From: an uncultured Saprospiraceae bacterium
GTDB taxonomy: Bacteria > Bacteroidota > Bacteroidia > Chitinophagales > Saprospiraceae
Reading direction: 5' to 3'
NCBI GenBank assembly: GCA_937941095.1
Contig: CALDYJ010000059.1
Location: forward strand, 1-53,794
Length of the DNA: 53,794 nucleotides
Shown: positions 36,726-45,871 of the stretch, piece after piece
Position numbering within the stretch: the stretch's first letter is position 1
Layout of the letters: each line of letters starts with the position of its first letter
Position numbers and translations under genes: made by a program
Notes under the pieces: model-generated
Seen by the model: the letters and a program-made list of their open reading frames with translations, nothing else
Told to the model about the DNA's origin: nothing
Database searches by the model: none

Positions 36726-38165
36726 ATGAATCTTACAAATCAACAATTATTGCAGCATCAAGCCTTCATAAATGGAGAATGGGTGAAGGCAGAAAAATCA
36801 TTTGAAGTAAAAAATCCATATGACAATACTTCTCTTGGTGAAGTTGCCGATTTAGGTGCCGAGGAAACTAAACTTGCTATTGAAGCAGCAGAAAATGCTT
36901 TCATTCCATGGAAAAATCTCACGGCTAGCAAAAGAAGCCGCATTTTAAAAAAATGGTGTGCCTTGCAACATAAACACAAAAAAGACCTCGCTACAATTCT
37001 AACCCTCGAACAGGGTAAACCTTATGCTGAGGCTTTGGGAGAAATTGTTTACGGAGCTTCTTTTGTAGAATGGTTTGCGGAAGAAGCAAAACGTGTTTAT
37101 GGGGATGTCATTCCTGGACACGGCAATGATAAACGGATTACCATCATCAAACAAGCAATAGGTGTCGTCGGTGCCATCACCCCTTGGAACTTTCCTAGTG
37201 CCATGATTACACGAAAAGTAGCTCCCGCACTTGCTGCAGGATGCACAGTGGTTTTAAAACCTTCAGAATTAACTCCATTTTCTGCTTTAGCCTTAGCAAA
37301 ATTAGCTGAAGAAGCAGGCATTCCTCCTGGGGTTTTCAATGTAGTTACTTCTGCTAAGGCCTCAATCATCGGCCAAGAATTCTGTAGCAATCCTAAGGTT
37401 AAGAAAATATCATTTACTGGCTCAACAAGAGTTGGCAAAATTCTTTTGTCACAAGCAGCAGAAGGTGTCAAGAAAGTAAGTTTGGAACTAGGAGGTAATG
37501 CCCCTTTCATCGTTTTTGATGATGCTAGCATCGAAGAGGCAGTCGCTGGTTGTGTAGATTCTAAATTTAGAAACGCTGGACAAACTTGTATTTGCACCAA
37601 TAGAATATTTGTCCAAGAAGGAATTTATGATGCATTCATTTCTAAACTTATTCCGAAGGTGAAAGCTTTAAAAACTGGGTCAGGAATGGAAGTCGATACC
37701 AAAGTTGGTCCTTTGATCAACATGGCTGCTCTTGAGTCTACCAAAGCCTTGCTCAATGACGCACTTTCAAAAGGTGCTAAAATGGTAGAAGGAGGAAATC
37801 ATTTAGAGGGTTTACTTTTTGAACCTACAATCCTTAGTGAGGCACAGGCCAATATGGACATTTTTAAGAAAGAAATTTTTGGCCCAATAGCCGCTGTTTA
37901 TAAATTCCAAACAGAAGATGAAGTCATCCGCTTAGCTAATGATACAAATTATGGTCTTGCTGCTTATTTCTATGGAAGAGATTATGCTAGAATTTGGCGA
38001 GTAGCCGAAGGACTTGAATATGGTATGGTAGGCATCAACACTACTTTAATATCTTCTTCCTTATCACCTTTTGGTGGCGTCAAAGAATCTGGTTTTGGAA
38101 GAGAAGGATCAAAGTATGGTATCTCGGAATACTTGAACATCAAAAGTATGGTTTGGAAGATTTGA
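36726..38165 (+). CDS. gabD: NAD(P)-dependent aldehyde dehydrogenase, succinate-semialdehyde type
   Basis: Cytoplasmic enzyme of 479 residues. The ATG at 36726 is chosen over 36681 because MNLTNQQLLQHQAFINGEW matches the family start. The catalytic Cys288 (RNAGQTCICTNR) and Glu254 (LELGGNAP) have the same spacing as in GabD. The cofactor loop GSTRVG and the motifs PWNFP and KPSELTP are present. The RNAGQTC-C-NR signature points to succinate-semialdehyde dehydrogenase, which feeds succinate to the TCA cycle. A related semialdehyde is possible, because an ACMSD-type decarboxylase gene is nearby and 2-aminomuconate semialdehyde would be its next product. Confidence 0.88.
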   Translation: MNLTNQQLLQHQAFINGEWVKAEKSFEVKNPYDNTSLGEVADLGAEETKLAIEAAENAFIPWKNLTASKRSRILKKWCALQHKHKKDLATILTLEQGKPYAEALGEIVYGASFVEWFAEEAKRVYGDVIPGHGNDKRITIIKQAIGVVGAITPWNFPSAMITRKVAPALAAGCTVVLKPSELTPFSALALAKLAEEAGIPPGVFNVVTSAKASIIGQEFCSNPKVKKISFTGSTRVGKILLSQAAEGVKKVSLELGGNAPFIVFDDASIEEAVAGCVDSKFRNAGQTCICTNRIFVQEGIYDAFISKLIPKVKALKTGSGMEVDTKVGPLINMAALESTKALLNDALSKGAKMVEGGNHLEGLLFEPTILSEAQANMDIFKKEIFGPIAAVYKFQTEDEVIRLANDTNYGLAAYFYGRDYARIWRVAEGLEYGMVGINTTLISSSLSPFGGVKESGFGREGSKYGISEYLNIKSMVWKI

Positions 38166-38236
38166 GCTTTGATGAATGCTTCTACTTTTATTTAACCACA
38201 ATAGGGACAAAAGTTTTTGCAATAGGCAGAAAGCTT

Positions 38237-38270
38237 GTTCGATTGTTCGAATGTTCGAAAGGTTCGATTC
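38237..38270. repeat. Four tandem GTTCGA units
   Basis: GTTCGATT, GTTCGAAT, GTTCGAAAG and GTTCGATTC follow one another without a gap in the spacer between the aldehyde dehydrogenase and the Dabb gene. The last unit overlaps the Dabb stop codon. TTCGAA in the second and third units is self-complementary. Function is unknown. Confidence 0.6.
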
Positions 38271-38757
38271 ATTCAACCAAATAATCATAAGTTATAGGAG
38301 GTCCAGTCAAGTGTACTCCTAAAGCTTTTTTTAGGGCTAAGTGAATTTCATGTTTTTGGTAGGATTTATAATCTTCTTCTGTGTCAAAAGCCATTTGCAT
38401 AACCAGTTCCATAGTTGACATTGCTCTTTTGTCACCAAGATCTTTAAATGACCCCACCTCTAATTGTTTGACAACTTGTATGTCTTCTAACTTTCTAATC
38501 TCTTGAATGACTGCTTCTTTATCAGCCTCCTCTTTCAAGTCAAAATACACTAGGTGAATCAATCTTCTTTGCTGATGTCTTTCTGTGGAAATATTGATCA
38601 TACGTTCCACTTTTATTTCTTCTTCTAAAGCTCTAAGCCTTTCTAATTCCTTTAATTGATAATGTAGGTTTAAAGATTCTGATTGGGTATTTATATTTGA
38701 TGTTTTTTCACATGCAAACAGACAAAGACTTATCATTGTAAATACCAAAGCTTTCAT
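38269..38757 (-). CDS. Lipoprotein with a C-terminal Dabb (stress-responsive barrel) domain
   Basis: Protein of 162 residues with a lipoprotein signal (MKALVFTMISLCLFAC, lipidated Cys16). Residues about 20-60 are charged and helical. Residues about 64-160 form a Dabb-like ferredoxin fold (RRLIHLVYFDLKEEADKEAV, then FDTEEDYKSYQKHEIHLAL). Dabb proteins are usually cytoplasmic dimers, so a lipid-anchored form is uncommon. Its ATG overlaps the stop codon of the upstream decarboxylase gene (TAATG), which implies translational coupling. Function is unknown. Confidence 0.8.
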   Translation of the reverse strand: MKALVFTMISLCLFACEKTSNINTQSESLNLHYQLKELERLRALEEEIKVERMINISTERHQQRRLIHLVYFDLKEEADKEAVIQEIRKLEDIQVVKQLEVGSFKDLGDKRAMSTMELVMQMAFDTEEDYKSYQKHEIHLALKKALGVHLTGPPITYDYLVE

Positions 38758-39836
38758 TAGTTAGCAGTTAGGCTTAAGTTTAACCTTTTACGTAATTCAT
38801 CATCATGTTCGACGCCAAGCCAACGCAAAACATTTTTTTCCCAAATTTCATCGTATTGAATCTTGTCAATTATCTTTTCATCTATGGCAAGATCAAGAAG
38901 TTTTCCAGGGTAAGAAGACTGAGGCGTACTTTCCATCTCGCCTAAAGGATAAGGATCATCTAAGCCCATTATGATCTGATCAGTTCCACCTAATCTTTTC
39001 ACCATTAATTCCAGTGAGAATGTATCATGCACCAAAGTGTCGAAAAATATGTTTGGATGCCCTACGGCTTTTCTAGGATGAACCATTCCTTCAAAAAGAT
39101 CTGGCCTACCATCAAAACCTTGAATTCTTCTCCCTAAATTTATTTGAGCTAATTGACCTCCATGAGCAAAGCAAACTCTCATGTTAGGATATTTTTCTTG
39201 ATAACCTTTTAAAGTGAAAAAATGATAGGCATCTGCACATTGTGCCAACATCCAAACCAAATGAAATCTCCAGGCAGTATTTTCTAATTTTATTAATTTT
39301 TCTCCGTCGTAAGGATGAATTTCTACGGCAAGTTTATACTTATTAGCCAATTCTAAAATTGGTTCGATGTCTTGATCAAAAATACATCGCCAAGTTCCAA
39401 CGGAATCCATAAAGTGAGTAGGAAGGCACAATACCTTTAAGCCTAATTCTTCAACGCATCTTTCTATCTCCCACAAGGCTCCTCTGACATAACCTGAATG
39501 CACTACAAAGCCACAGGTGAATTTATCGGGGTGATCATGTTGGACTTTAGCATTAAAATCATTTTGAAATCGAAGGGCCATTTTCATCTCCTCTAGCCTC
39601 AAACCATTACCGTATAATTGAGAAAGATTTAGCACTACTGCATGGTCGATTTTGTTTCGCTCCATCCACTCCAGTTTTTCATTTAAAAAAAAACTGGAAT
39701 CAGTCACAGGTCTTTTCCATCCTTTTTGAAGCATAAATTCACGATCATCATCCACCCAAAAGATTTCCTTTTCTTTCATAAAAGATGGAATTTGCTCTGG
39801 ATAAGGTAAGAGGTGTGAATGTCCGTTGATTCTCAT
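38757..39836 (-). CDS. Amidohydrolase, probably 2-amino-3-carboxymuconate-6-semialdehyde decarboxylase (ACMSD)
   Basis: Metal-dependent amidohydrolase_2 family protein of 359 residues. Metal ligands are suggested by HSH (6-8), EIHPYDG, FAHGG and the aspartate in MGLDDPYPLGE. The segments LVHDTFSLELMVKRLG and GLDDPYPLGEME align with the C-terminal part of ACMSD, the decarboxylase of the kynurenine pathway. ACMSD diverts the tryptophan breakdown product ACMS away from quinolinate. No other kynurenine gene was recognised in the window, so the pathway role is inferred. The downstream Dabb lipoprotein overlaps it by one base. Two dyads lie just upstream of the ATG. Confidence 0.8.
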   Translation of the reverse strand: MRINGHSHLLPYPEQIPSFMKEKEIFWVDDDREFMLQKGWKRPVTDSSFFLNEKLEWMERNKIDHAVVLNLSQLYGNGLRLEEMKMALRFQNDFNAKVQHDHPDKFTCGFVVHSGYVRGALWEIERCVEELGLKVLCLPTHFMDSVGTWRCIFDQDIEPILELANKYKLAVEIHPYDGEKLIKLENTAWRFHLVWMLAQCADAYHFFTLKGYQEKYPNMRVCFAHGGQLAQINLGRRIQGFDGRPDLFEGMVHPRKAVGHPNIFFDTLVHDTFSLELMVKRLGGTDQIIMGLDDPYPLGEMESTPQSSYPGKLLDLAIDEKIIDKIQYDEIWEKNVLRWLGVEHDDELRKRLNLSLTAN

Positions 39837-39850
39837 ATTGACAAGATTAA

Positions 39851-39896
39851 TCTTACAATTTAGTAAGAATTAAAGTGATTCTTAAATTTTAAGAAT
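39851..39896. promoter_or_regulatory. Two adjacent dyads upstream of the ACMSD-like gene
   Basis: TCTTAC / GTAAGA (39851-39856 with 39863-39868) and a 19-base near-palindrome, ATTCTTAAA-T-TTTAAGAAT (39878-39896), share the TCTTA/TAAGA core. Their centres are about 27 bases apart, and they lie 15-60 bases before the minus-strand ATG at 39836. They could be operator sites for a dimeric regulator. The 336-bp divergent spacer 39837-40172 holds no gene. A -7-like TAGATTTG (39967-39974, plus strand) also occurs in it. Confidence 0.4.
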
Positions 39897-40067
39897 TTTT
39901 ATCCCATTAGAGACACAATCGAGGCCTAATTAGGCTATTCGTGTACTTTTAATACAGAATCATGTATAGATTTGAACAAAATTCCTCTATGAAGTAAGAC
40001 TTTTTTAAGTTGGAATGTTTTTATAAAGATATGACGGTTTATAGCATGGTCATATGCTCACTTTAAG

Positions 40068-40097
40068 TTGATAATGCTATCCAAGATGCTATCTTTA
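40068..40097 (+). promoter_or_regulatory. Likely promoter of the six-gene envelope cluster
   Basis: TTG (40068-40070), a 19-bp spacer and TATCTTTA (40090-40097) differ from the TTG / TAnnTTTG consensus only in the last base. It lies 75 bases upstream of the first start codon (40173). No terminator or other clear promoter was seen in the short gaps up to 48188. Confidence 0.5.
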
Positions 40098-40172
40098 CAA
40101 TAGATTAAGCATGGAAGTTTAGCCTTTTACATTTAAAAATAAATTAAGTCACACTTCCTCAATTTTTTTAAA

Positions 40173-41699
40173 ATGAATAAATACACTTTTTACACGCTAA
40201 CATTCTTCCTATTCGTTTATGGTACTCTAAATGGACAAAACGAATTTGATGGTTATGCACTCTTCAATGACCAAAACAGTACTACAACCTATTTGATAGA
40301 CGCAGAAGGAGAAATTGCAAATACATGGCAGAATGCAAGACCATGCAACTATGCTGTCTTATTAAAAGAGAACGGCAATTTAATGAGAGGTGCTACTAGG
40401 CAAGGAAATCAAATAAACGGTCCTGCAGTCGGTGGTATGGTTCAAGAAATCGATCCCAATAATAATGTGATCTGGGAATTTGAATACAGCAGTGCTGATT
40501 ATGTTAGTCATCACGACATCACCCTCATGCCAAATGGTGGAGTATTACTGATTGCTTGGGAAGTCAAATCTGCAGCAGAAATGCAAGCCGCAGGTTATGT
40601 AGAGAATGAACGTAAATACCCAACCCATTTTATTGAAGTTCAACAAGATGGTACAGGTGGAAAGATTGTTTGGGAATGGCATTTGTTTGATCATTTAATT
40701 CAAGACGTAGATCCAGCGCTTCCAAATTATGGTGTCATTTCAGAACACCCTGAAAGACTAGACATAAATGTTAGAACTTCTGGAGGTGGTGGAGGACCAG
40801 GTGGATCAAGTGGTGATTGGGTGCATGTAAACGGGATAGATTATGATCCCATCAAAGATCAAATCGCATTCAGTTCACGATATTTGAGTGAAGTTTTCAT
40901 CATTGATCACAGTACTACAACAGAAGAGGCAAAAGGATCAACTGGTGGCAATGCTGGTAAAGGTGGTGATTTTTTATACAGATGGGGTAAGCCATCAAAT
41001 TATGGACTTAATGGCCAACAATTAATTTCAGGTCCGGTACATGATACACGATTCATCGAAGCAGGTCCTCGAAAAGGCTTCCTTCAATTTTTTAACAATG
41101 ATGGACCTAACAACAATGGTTCTACTGTTGATGCCTTAGAACTTCCATACGCGGATGATGCTTATAATTACATTTACACAGAAGGCGAAGGCTATGGTCC
41201 AAGTGAAGCAACATTTACACATAAAACATTAGCAAATGCTGACGGGCAATCTGCTTCAAATTCATTGCCTAATGGTAATGTATTTGTTAATTTATCTAGA
41301 GGCTATATGTATGAAGTAAATCCAGCTGGAGAAAGAATTTGGTCTTATCCAGAAGGCCCTCCGAAAGCATTTAGATACACTTGTGATCATCCTGGAATTC
41401 AACAACTAATAAACTTAGGCACAATTGATGGAACTCAGTGTGGAACCGTCAGTAATGCTGAAATACTAGCTCAATCTTTATCCATTTCGCCAAATCCTAG
41501 TACAGGATATTTTCACCTAATTGGTCAAACCAAAGAAATTAACTCTATTGAAGTTTTTGACCTTGCTGGGAAAAAAATAAAAGAGATCAATCAAAACTTT
41601 ACACAGCTAAATTTAAATGAGTTAAAAGCTGGGACCTATTACCTATCCATAAAAAACAATAAAGGAGTAAAGGCTAGCAAGAAAATCATTAAGCTTTAA
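40173..41699 (+). CDS. Arylsulfotransferase (ASST)-like secreted protein with T9SS domain
   Basis: Secreted protein of 508 residues. After a signal peptide (cut near LNGQ, 22) about 400 residues form a beta-propeller of the arylsulfotransferase family (DGYALFNDQNSTTTYLIDAE, then SHHDITLMPNGGVLLI, and later WVHVNGIDYDPIKDQIAFSS). The histidines in SHHD and WVHVN are at positions where the family carries its active-site histidines. A T9SS type A domain begins near 435 (ISPNPSTGYF). The classical enzymes move sulfate between phenols, but many Bacteroidota members lack proof of activity. It is the first gene of the cluster; the CotH gene follows after 20 bases. Confidence 0.85.
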   Translation: MNKYTFYTLTFFLFVYGTLNGQNEFDGYALFNDQNSTTTYLIDAEGEIANTWQNARPCNYAVLLKENGNLMRGATRQGNQINGPAVGGMVQEIDPNNNVIWEFEYSSADYVSHHDITLMPNGGVLLIAWEVKSAAEMQAAGYVENERKYPTHFIEVQQDGTGGKIVWEWHLFDHLIQDVDPALPNYGVISEHPERLDINVRTSGGGGGPGGSSGDWVHVNGIDYDPIKDQIAFSSRYLSEVFIIDHSTTTEEAKGSTGGNAGKGGDFLYRWGKPSNYGLNGQQLISGPVHDTRFIEAGPRKGFLQFFNNDGPNNNGSTVDALELPYADDAYNYIYTEGEGYGPSEATFTHKTLANADGQSASNSLPNGNVFVNLSRGYMYEVNPAGERIWSYPEGPPKAFRYTCDHPGIQQLINLGTIDGTQCGTVSNAEILAQSLSISPNPSTGYFHLIGQTKEINSIEVFDLAGKKIKEINQNFTQLNLNELKAGTYYLSIKNNKGVKASKKIIKL

Positions 41700-41719
41700 T
41701 CAATTAAACATTACAGACA

Positions 41720-43960
41720 TTGAAAAATATTTTACTGATCATCATTATATCTTCTTGTTTTCTGTCTAACAGCAAAGCACAAGATTTTTATGATGTTAAT
41801 ACCATTCAAGAAATAAAAATAACTTTTACACAAAGCAATTGGGATCAGTTGTTGGATGATTTATACGTGGAAGGAAAAGGAGATCGCTTATTGGCGAACA
41901 TAGAAATAAATGGTACAAAAATAGATAGCGTTGGAATTAGGTATAAAGGTTTTAGCACTGTCAGTACCGAAAGAGAAAAAAATCCTTTTAACATAAAACT
42001 TGATTACGAAAACAATGAAGATTATCAAGGCTATAGAAAAATAAAACTGAGCAATGTGTTTCAAGATCCTTCCTTTGTAAGAGAAGTGCTTTCTTATGAA
42101 ATCGCAAGAAATTATATGCCAGCTGCTAAATCAAATTTCGCAAAACTATACATCAATGATGTCTACTGGGGTTTATACACTAATGTAGAATCTATAGAGT
42201 CAGAATTTTTAGAAGAACATTTTGGTTCATCAGACAATGCCCTTTATAAATGCAATCCAGATGAACTTGATCTTGATGGAGAAAACTCAAACTTAGCGCT
42301 CTCTCATGGTGAAGATCCAGATAACTACAAACCATATTACGACAAAATTAATGGTAGCTGGTGGGAGTTATATCTATTGATGAAAAAATTAAATGACAAT
42401 CCAGAAGACATAGAGGAAATATTAAATGTAGACAGGACTTTATGGATGCATGCCTTTAACTATGTGCTGGTTAATTTTGATTCTTACATTGGATATGCTC
42501 AAAATTACTATTTATATAGGACGACTAACGGTTTATTTCAACCCATCCTTTGGGATTTAAATCAATCTTTTGGCAGTTTCAGGATTACAGATGCTTCTGA
42601 AAATTTCAGTGGTTTTTCTATTAATGCTGCTAAAACAATTGATCCCCTCACTCATCTTAATAATGTTTCAGTCCAACCTAGACCCTTACTTAGGAACTTA
42701 TTTGAAAATGCTACTTATAAAAAAATGTATCTCGCTCACATTAGGACCATCTTAGATGAACATTTTAATGAAGGAGAATATAAGCAAAGACTAAATGAAT
42801 ATGTTGCATTGATAGACCAAGCTGTGCAAGACGATCAAAACAAATTTTACAGCTACGATGACTTCAAAAACAACATCAACAACACAGTCACCGATCTAGT
42901 AGAATACCCAGGTATTACGGAATTAATGGATGCAAGAGCTAATTATTTTCGCACCTACCAAGGCATCAATGGTTTTCCTCAACTTTCAAATCTTGAAGCT
43001 TTACGGGACAATGCTTCAACAGGAGAACACACTTTTTCAATTGATGCCATCAATGCTACTAGTGTTGTCTTAAACTATCGAACCAGCAAAGATCTTCCTT
43101 TTGAATCCATTAACATGGTAGATGATGGCAGTGGAAAATATAGCACAATTTTGGCTTTTGGAAACAGCATTCAATATTATATCTATTCAGAAAATGAAAC
43201 GGCAGGAGTATTTTTACCTGCAAGAGCTGCTCATGAATTTTACAACATAAATTACAACAACATAGAAGTTGGTGACTTAGTCATCAATGAACTACTAGCT
43301 TCTAATGACATAACTAATGCAGATGAAAACGGAGATTTTGATGACTGGATAGAAATTTACAATACTACTAATCAAGACATCTCTTTAAGCGGAATCTTTT
43401 TAACTGACGATCCAAAGAATCTAGATAAGTGGGCATTTCCTGAAGTTAGTATTCCTGCACAGGGGTATAAATTAATTTGGGCAGATGAAGATGGCGACCA
43501 AGGAGAACTTCATGCAAACTTTAAATTGTCTGGTGGTGGAGAGCAAGTCTTATTGACGAACCAAGATGGAAGTATTATTGACGAAGTGGAATATGGAGAA
43601 CAAACTACTGATGTCGCTTATGGAAGATTACCTAATGGAACAGGCCCCTTTCAAACTTTAAGCCCTACTCCAAAAAGAAACAATGATCCAACAAATGTTC
43701 GTTCACTAAATTCTAATTTAAACTTCAAAAGTTTTCCAAATCCAGTCCATGCTACATTAAACGTTGAACTAAATAACAGTGATGATTATAGCCTAGAATT
43801 ATTAAATTTAAATGGTCAGATTTTAAGACAAGGGGTCATTAAAAACAAAAAGGCTTTTAGCTTTAACACAAGTGACATCACCAATGGTTTTTATTACCTA
43901 AAAGTTTCTTCTTCTTCAAAGCAAGGAGTCAAAAAGATAATCATCAATCATGAAAAATAA
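41720..43960 (+). CDS. CotH kinase-like secreted protein with lamin-tail and T9SS domains
   Basis: Secreted protein of 746 residues. A signal peptide (cut near SNSKAQ, 21) is followed by a CotH domain (about 28-400) with GIRYKGFST, YRKIKLSN, KLYINDVYWGLYTNVE and WDLNQSFG. CotH proteins are atypical protein kinases known from spore coats. A linker, a lamin-tail domain (about 515-640, VINELLASN to DWIEIYNTT) and a T9SS type A domain (from about 670) complete it. The start codon is TTG at 41720: it is the first codon of the signal peptide, and no ATG is near. The stop overlaps the next start by 11 bases. Substrate and activity are inferred from the family. Confidence 0.85.
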   Translation: MKNILLIIIISSCFLSNSKAQDFYDVNTIQEIKITFTQSNWDQLLDDLYVEGKGDRLLANIEINGTKIDSVGIRYKGFSTVSTEREKNPFNIKLDYENNEDYQGYRKIKLSNVFQDPSFVREVLSYEIARNYMPAAKSNFAKLYINDVYWGLYTNVESIESEFLEEHFGSSDNALYKCNPDELDLDGENSNLALSHGEDPDNYKPYYDKINGSWWELYLLMKKLNDNPEDIEEILNVDRTLWMHAFNYVLVNFDSYIGYAQNYYLYRTTNGLFQPILWDLNQSFGSFRITDASENFSGFSINAAKTIDPLTHLNNVSVQPRPLLRNLFENATYKKMYLAHIRTILDEHFNEGEYKQRLNEYVALIDQAVQDDQNKFYSYDDFKNNINNTVTDLVEYPGITELMDARANYFRTYQGINGFPQLSNLEALRDNASTGEHTFSIDAINATSVVLNYRTSKDLPFESINMVDDGSGKYSTILAFGNSIQYYIYSENETAGVFLPARAAHEFYNINYNNIEVGDLVINELLASNDITNADENGDFDDWIEIYNTTNQDISLSGIFLTDDPKNLDKWAFPEVSIPAQGYKLIWADEDGDQGELHANFKLSGGGEQVLLTNQDGSIIDEVEYGEQTTDVAYGRLPNGTGPFQTLSPTPKRNNDPTNVRSLNSNLNFKSFPNPVHATLNVELNNSDDYSLELLNLNGQILRQGVIKNKKAFSFNTSDITNGFYYLKVSSSSKQGVKKIIINHEK

Positions 43961-45176
43961 TTTTAGCCTTTTAATTTTAATCCTTACTGCAAATTATCTT
44001 TTTGCACAGGTAGAAATTACAAACTACACCACTGAGGATGGTTTATTGAGCAACAACACCTCTAGTGTTTGGGTCGATACTGAAGATAACATCTGGTTTG
44101 GAACACAAGATGGTGTAGCAAAATTTGATGGCACAAACACCTGGTCAAGCTACACTAAGGATGACGGATTAATTGATAATAATGTCACAGCTATTTGTGT
44201 AGATTCTGATGGAAACTTATGGGCTGGTACTGATTTTGGTTTAAGTAAATTTGACGGGGAAATATGGACGGATTATACAGAAGCAAATTTTGCGCTGTTA
44301 GATGATAGAATTACTTACATCGCAGAATCCCCTAATAAGCACATTTGGGTTGGAAATAAAATGGGAGTTAGCATCATCAGCCCTCAAGCTGGCCCAAGCG
44401 ATCCTATCGTTCAATTTACGGTACCCTTTGGAGGAGTCACTCACATTACCTTTGGACCTGAAGCACTTATATCCACAGCACTTGATGGTTTAATGGTTTA
44501 TAATGGACCAAATGATGTATATTTTATTAATGAGTCCGATGGCCTACTTAGCAATAAAGTGAGAGCTGTTGCGGTTGATGGATCTTTTCAAAAGTGGATT
44601 GCTTCTGCGGACGGAATCAGTGTCTTCGACGCCAATGGTCAATTTATGGGAGATCATGAGTACATTTTTGAGCTGCCTCCTCCTGATAAATTAAACCCTG
44701 TCGAAGACATAAAGATCGATTCAAAAGGATCAATTTGGGCGGGAGTCTATGTAGATTATCTTGTAACAGAGGGTGGTATAAGTTTTTTAAACGGTTCTAG
44801 CTGGGGTGATTATGATGTAGAAGATGGTTTGGTTGGGCCAGTAGTAAGAAAAATAGCCATAGATTCGAAAGATAATATTTGGGTATCAACGAGCACTGGA
44901 GTATCGAAAATAGGTGCTGTAGCAACTTCAAATTCTCATTTATATAAAAAAAATCAGGTCAATATCTTTCCAAACCCTAGTGCTGATTACTTAATTCTAG
45001 AAAGTCCTCCCTATTTAAAAAATAAAAGATTTGAAATCCAAAGTATTGATGGCAAATCAATGAAAGATGGATGGATAGTAGCTGACAAACAAAATGTGGA
45101 CTTGACAAACTTAAAAGCTGGAATTTACGTACTATTAATTGATGAATTGTACCAAAGTACTTTTATAGTAAAATAA
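43950..45176 (+). CDS. Secreted beta-propeller (two-component regulator propeller) protein with T9SS domain
   Basis: Protein of 408 residues with a signal peptide (cut near LFAQ, 20). At least five propeller repeats follow at about 25-320, of the form DSDGNLWAGTDFGLSKFDG, which is the Reg_prop type seen in the sensing part of hybrid histidine kinases. A T9SS type A domain begins near 335 (NIFPNPSADY) and ends in STFIVK. There is no membrane segment or kinase, so the sensory-type propeller is free-standing at the surface. The ATG overlaps the CotH stop codon by 11 bases, and DUF4956 follows after 16 bases. A binding or recognition role is inferred. Confidence 0.88.
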   Translation: MKNNFSLLILILTANYLFAQVEITNYTTEDGLLSNNTSSVWVDTEDNIWFGTQDGVAKFDGTNTWSSYTKDDGLIDNNVTAICVDSDGNLWAGTDFGLSKFDGEIWTDYTEANFALLDDRITYIAESPNKHIWVGNKMGVSIISPQAGPSDPIVQFTVPFGGVTHITFGPEALISTALDGLMVYNGPNDVYFINESDGLLSNKVRAVAVDGSFQKWIASADGISVFDANGQFMGDHEYIFELPPPDKLNPVEDIKIDSKGSIWAGVYVDYLVTEGGISFLNGSSWGDYDVEDGLVGPVVRKIAIDSKDNIWVSTSTGVSKIGAVATSNSHLYKKNQVNIFPNPSADYLILESPPYLKNKRFEIQSIDGKSMKDGWIVADKQNVDLTNLKAGIYVLLIDELYQSTFIVK

Positions 45177-45192
45177 TAGCGAAAAGGGTAAT

Positions 45193-45870
45193 ATGTTAGA
45201 TTTTTCAACCTTACAAACAAGTAGTGAACATCCTACAGCTTGGGCAATATTATTAACGGTATTGTTCTCATTTGCACTTTCTTGTCTGATTGTATTAACC
45301 TATGACCTAACTACTAAAGCATTAAATCGTCCTTATCATTTCTTACAATCAATAACTTTAATCTCCATATTAGCAGCAATGGTAATGTCTGCAGTGGGAG
45401 ACAGCTTAGCTAGAGGATTAGGAATGCTTGGCGCATTGGCGATCATTAGGTTCAGAACAACCTTAAGAGACCCTCGGAATATGACTTTTATGTTTGCTTC
45501 ATTAGCCGCAGGAATAGCCTGTGGTGTCCAAGGGTACATCATTGCCATAATAGGTACAGTAGTATTTTGCACAGGGGCTTTCCTTTTAAGATTCAGTCCA
45601 TTTCACAGAAAAAAGGATTTAATTGGTAACTTAAGAGTTGAATTGCCGCCTGAGACAAACCATAATGACATTTTGAACAAAACCATCTTAAATTTTTGTT
45701 CTGGTTTAGAAGTAAAGCAATACCAAGTCAAACCTGAAAGGCTTGTAATTAGATACAACGTTAAAATGAAAAAAAATAAAGCTGCATGGCAATTGACGAA
45801 AGCCTTGCAAGAATTAAATGAAGTTGAAAATGTACGTTTATCTTTTACAAGTCCAGCAGTAGAATTATAA
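45193..45870 (+). CDS. DUF4956 inner-membrane protein
   Basis: Membrane protein of 225 residues. Four hydrophobic segments are seen at about 16-38, 50-69, 97-113 and 115-134. The signature of the family is the loop DSLARGLGMLGALAIIRFRT (70-89) followed by LRDPRNM. The C-terminal 80 residues look like a small alpha/beta (ferredoxin-like) cytoplasmic domain. The layout recalls MgtC-type proteins, which is inference. DUF4956 genes are often found beside CotH and polyphosphate-polymerase (VTC) genes; CotH is present here and VTC is not. The HlyD-like gene starts two bases after the stop. It sits where the transporter of a tripartite pump would be. Confidence 0.88.
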   Translation: MLDFSTLQTSSEHPTAWAILLTVLFSFALSCLIVLTYDLTTKALNRPYHFLQSITLISILAAMVMSAVGDSLARGLGMLGALAIIRFRTTLRDPRNMTFMFASLAAGIACGVQGYIIAIIGTVVFCTGAFLLRFSPFHRKKDLIGNLRVELPPETNHNDILNKTILNFCSGLEVKQYQVKPERLVIRYNVKMKKNKAAWQLTKALQELNEVENVRLSFTSPAVEL

Positions 45871-45871
45871 A

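Noticed and set aside
37097..37600. Long antisense frame inside the aldehyde dehydrogenase gene
   Set aside because: The sense strand carries all catalytic motifs; the antisense frame follows from codon bias.
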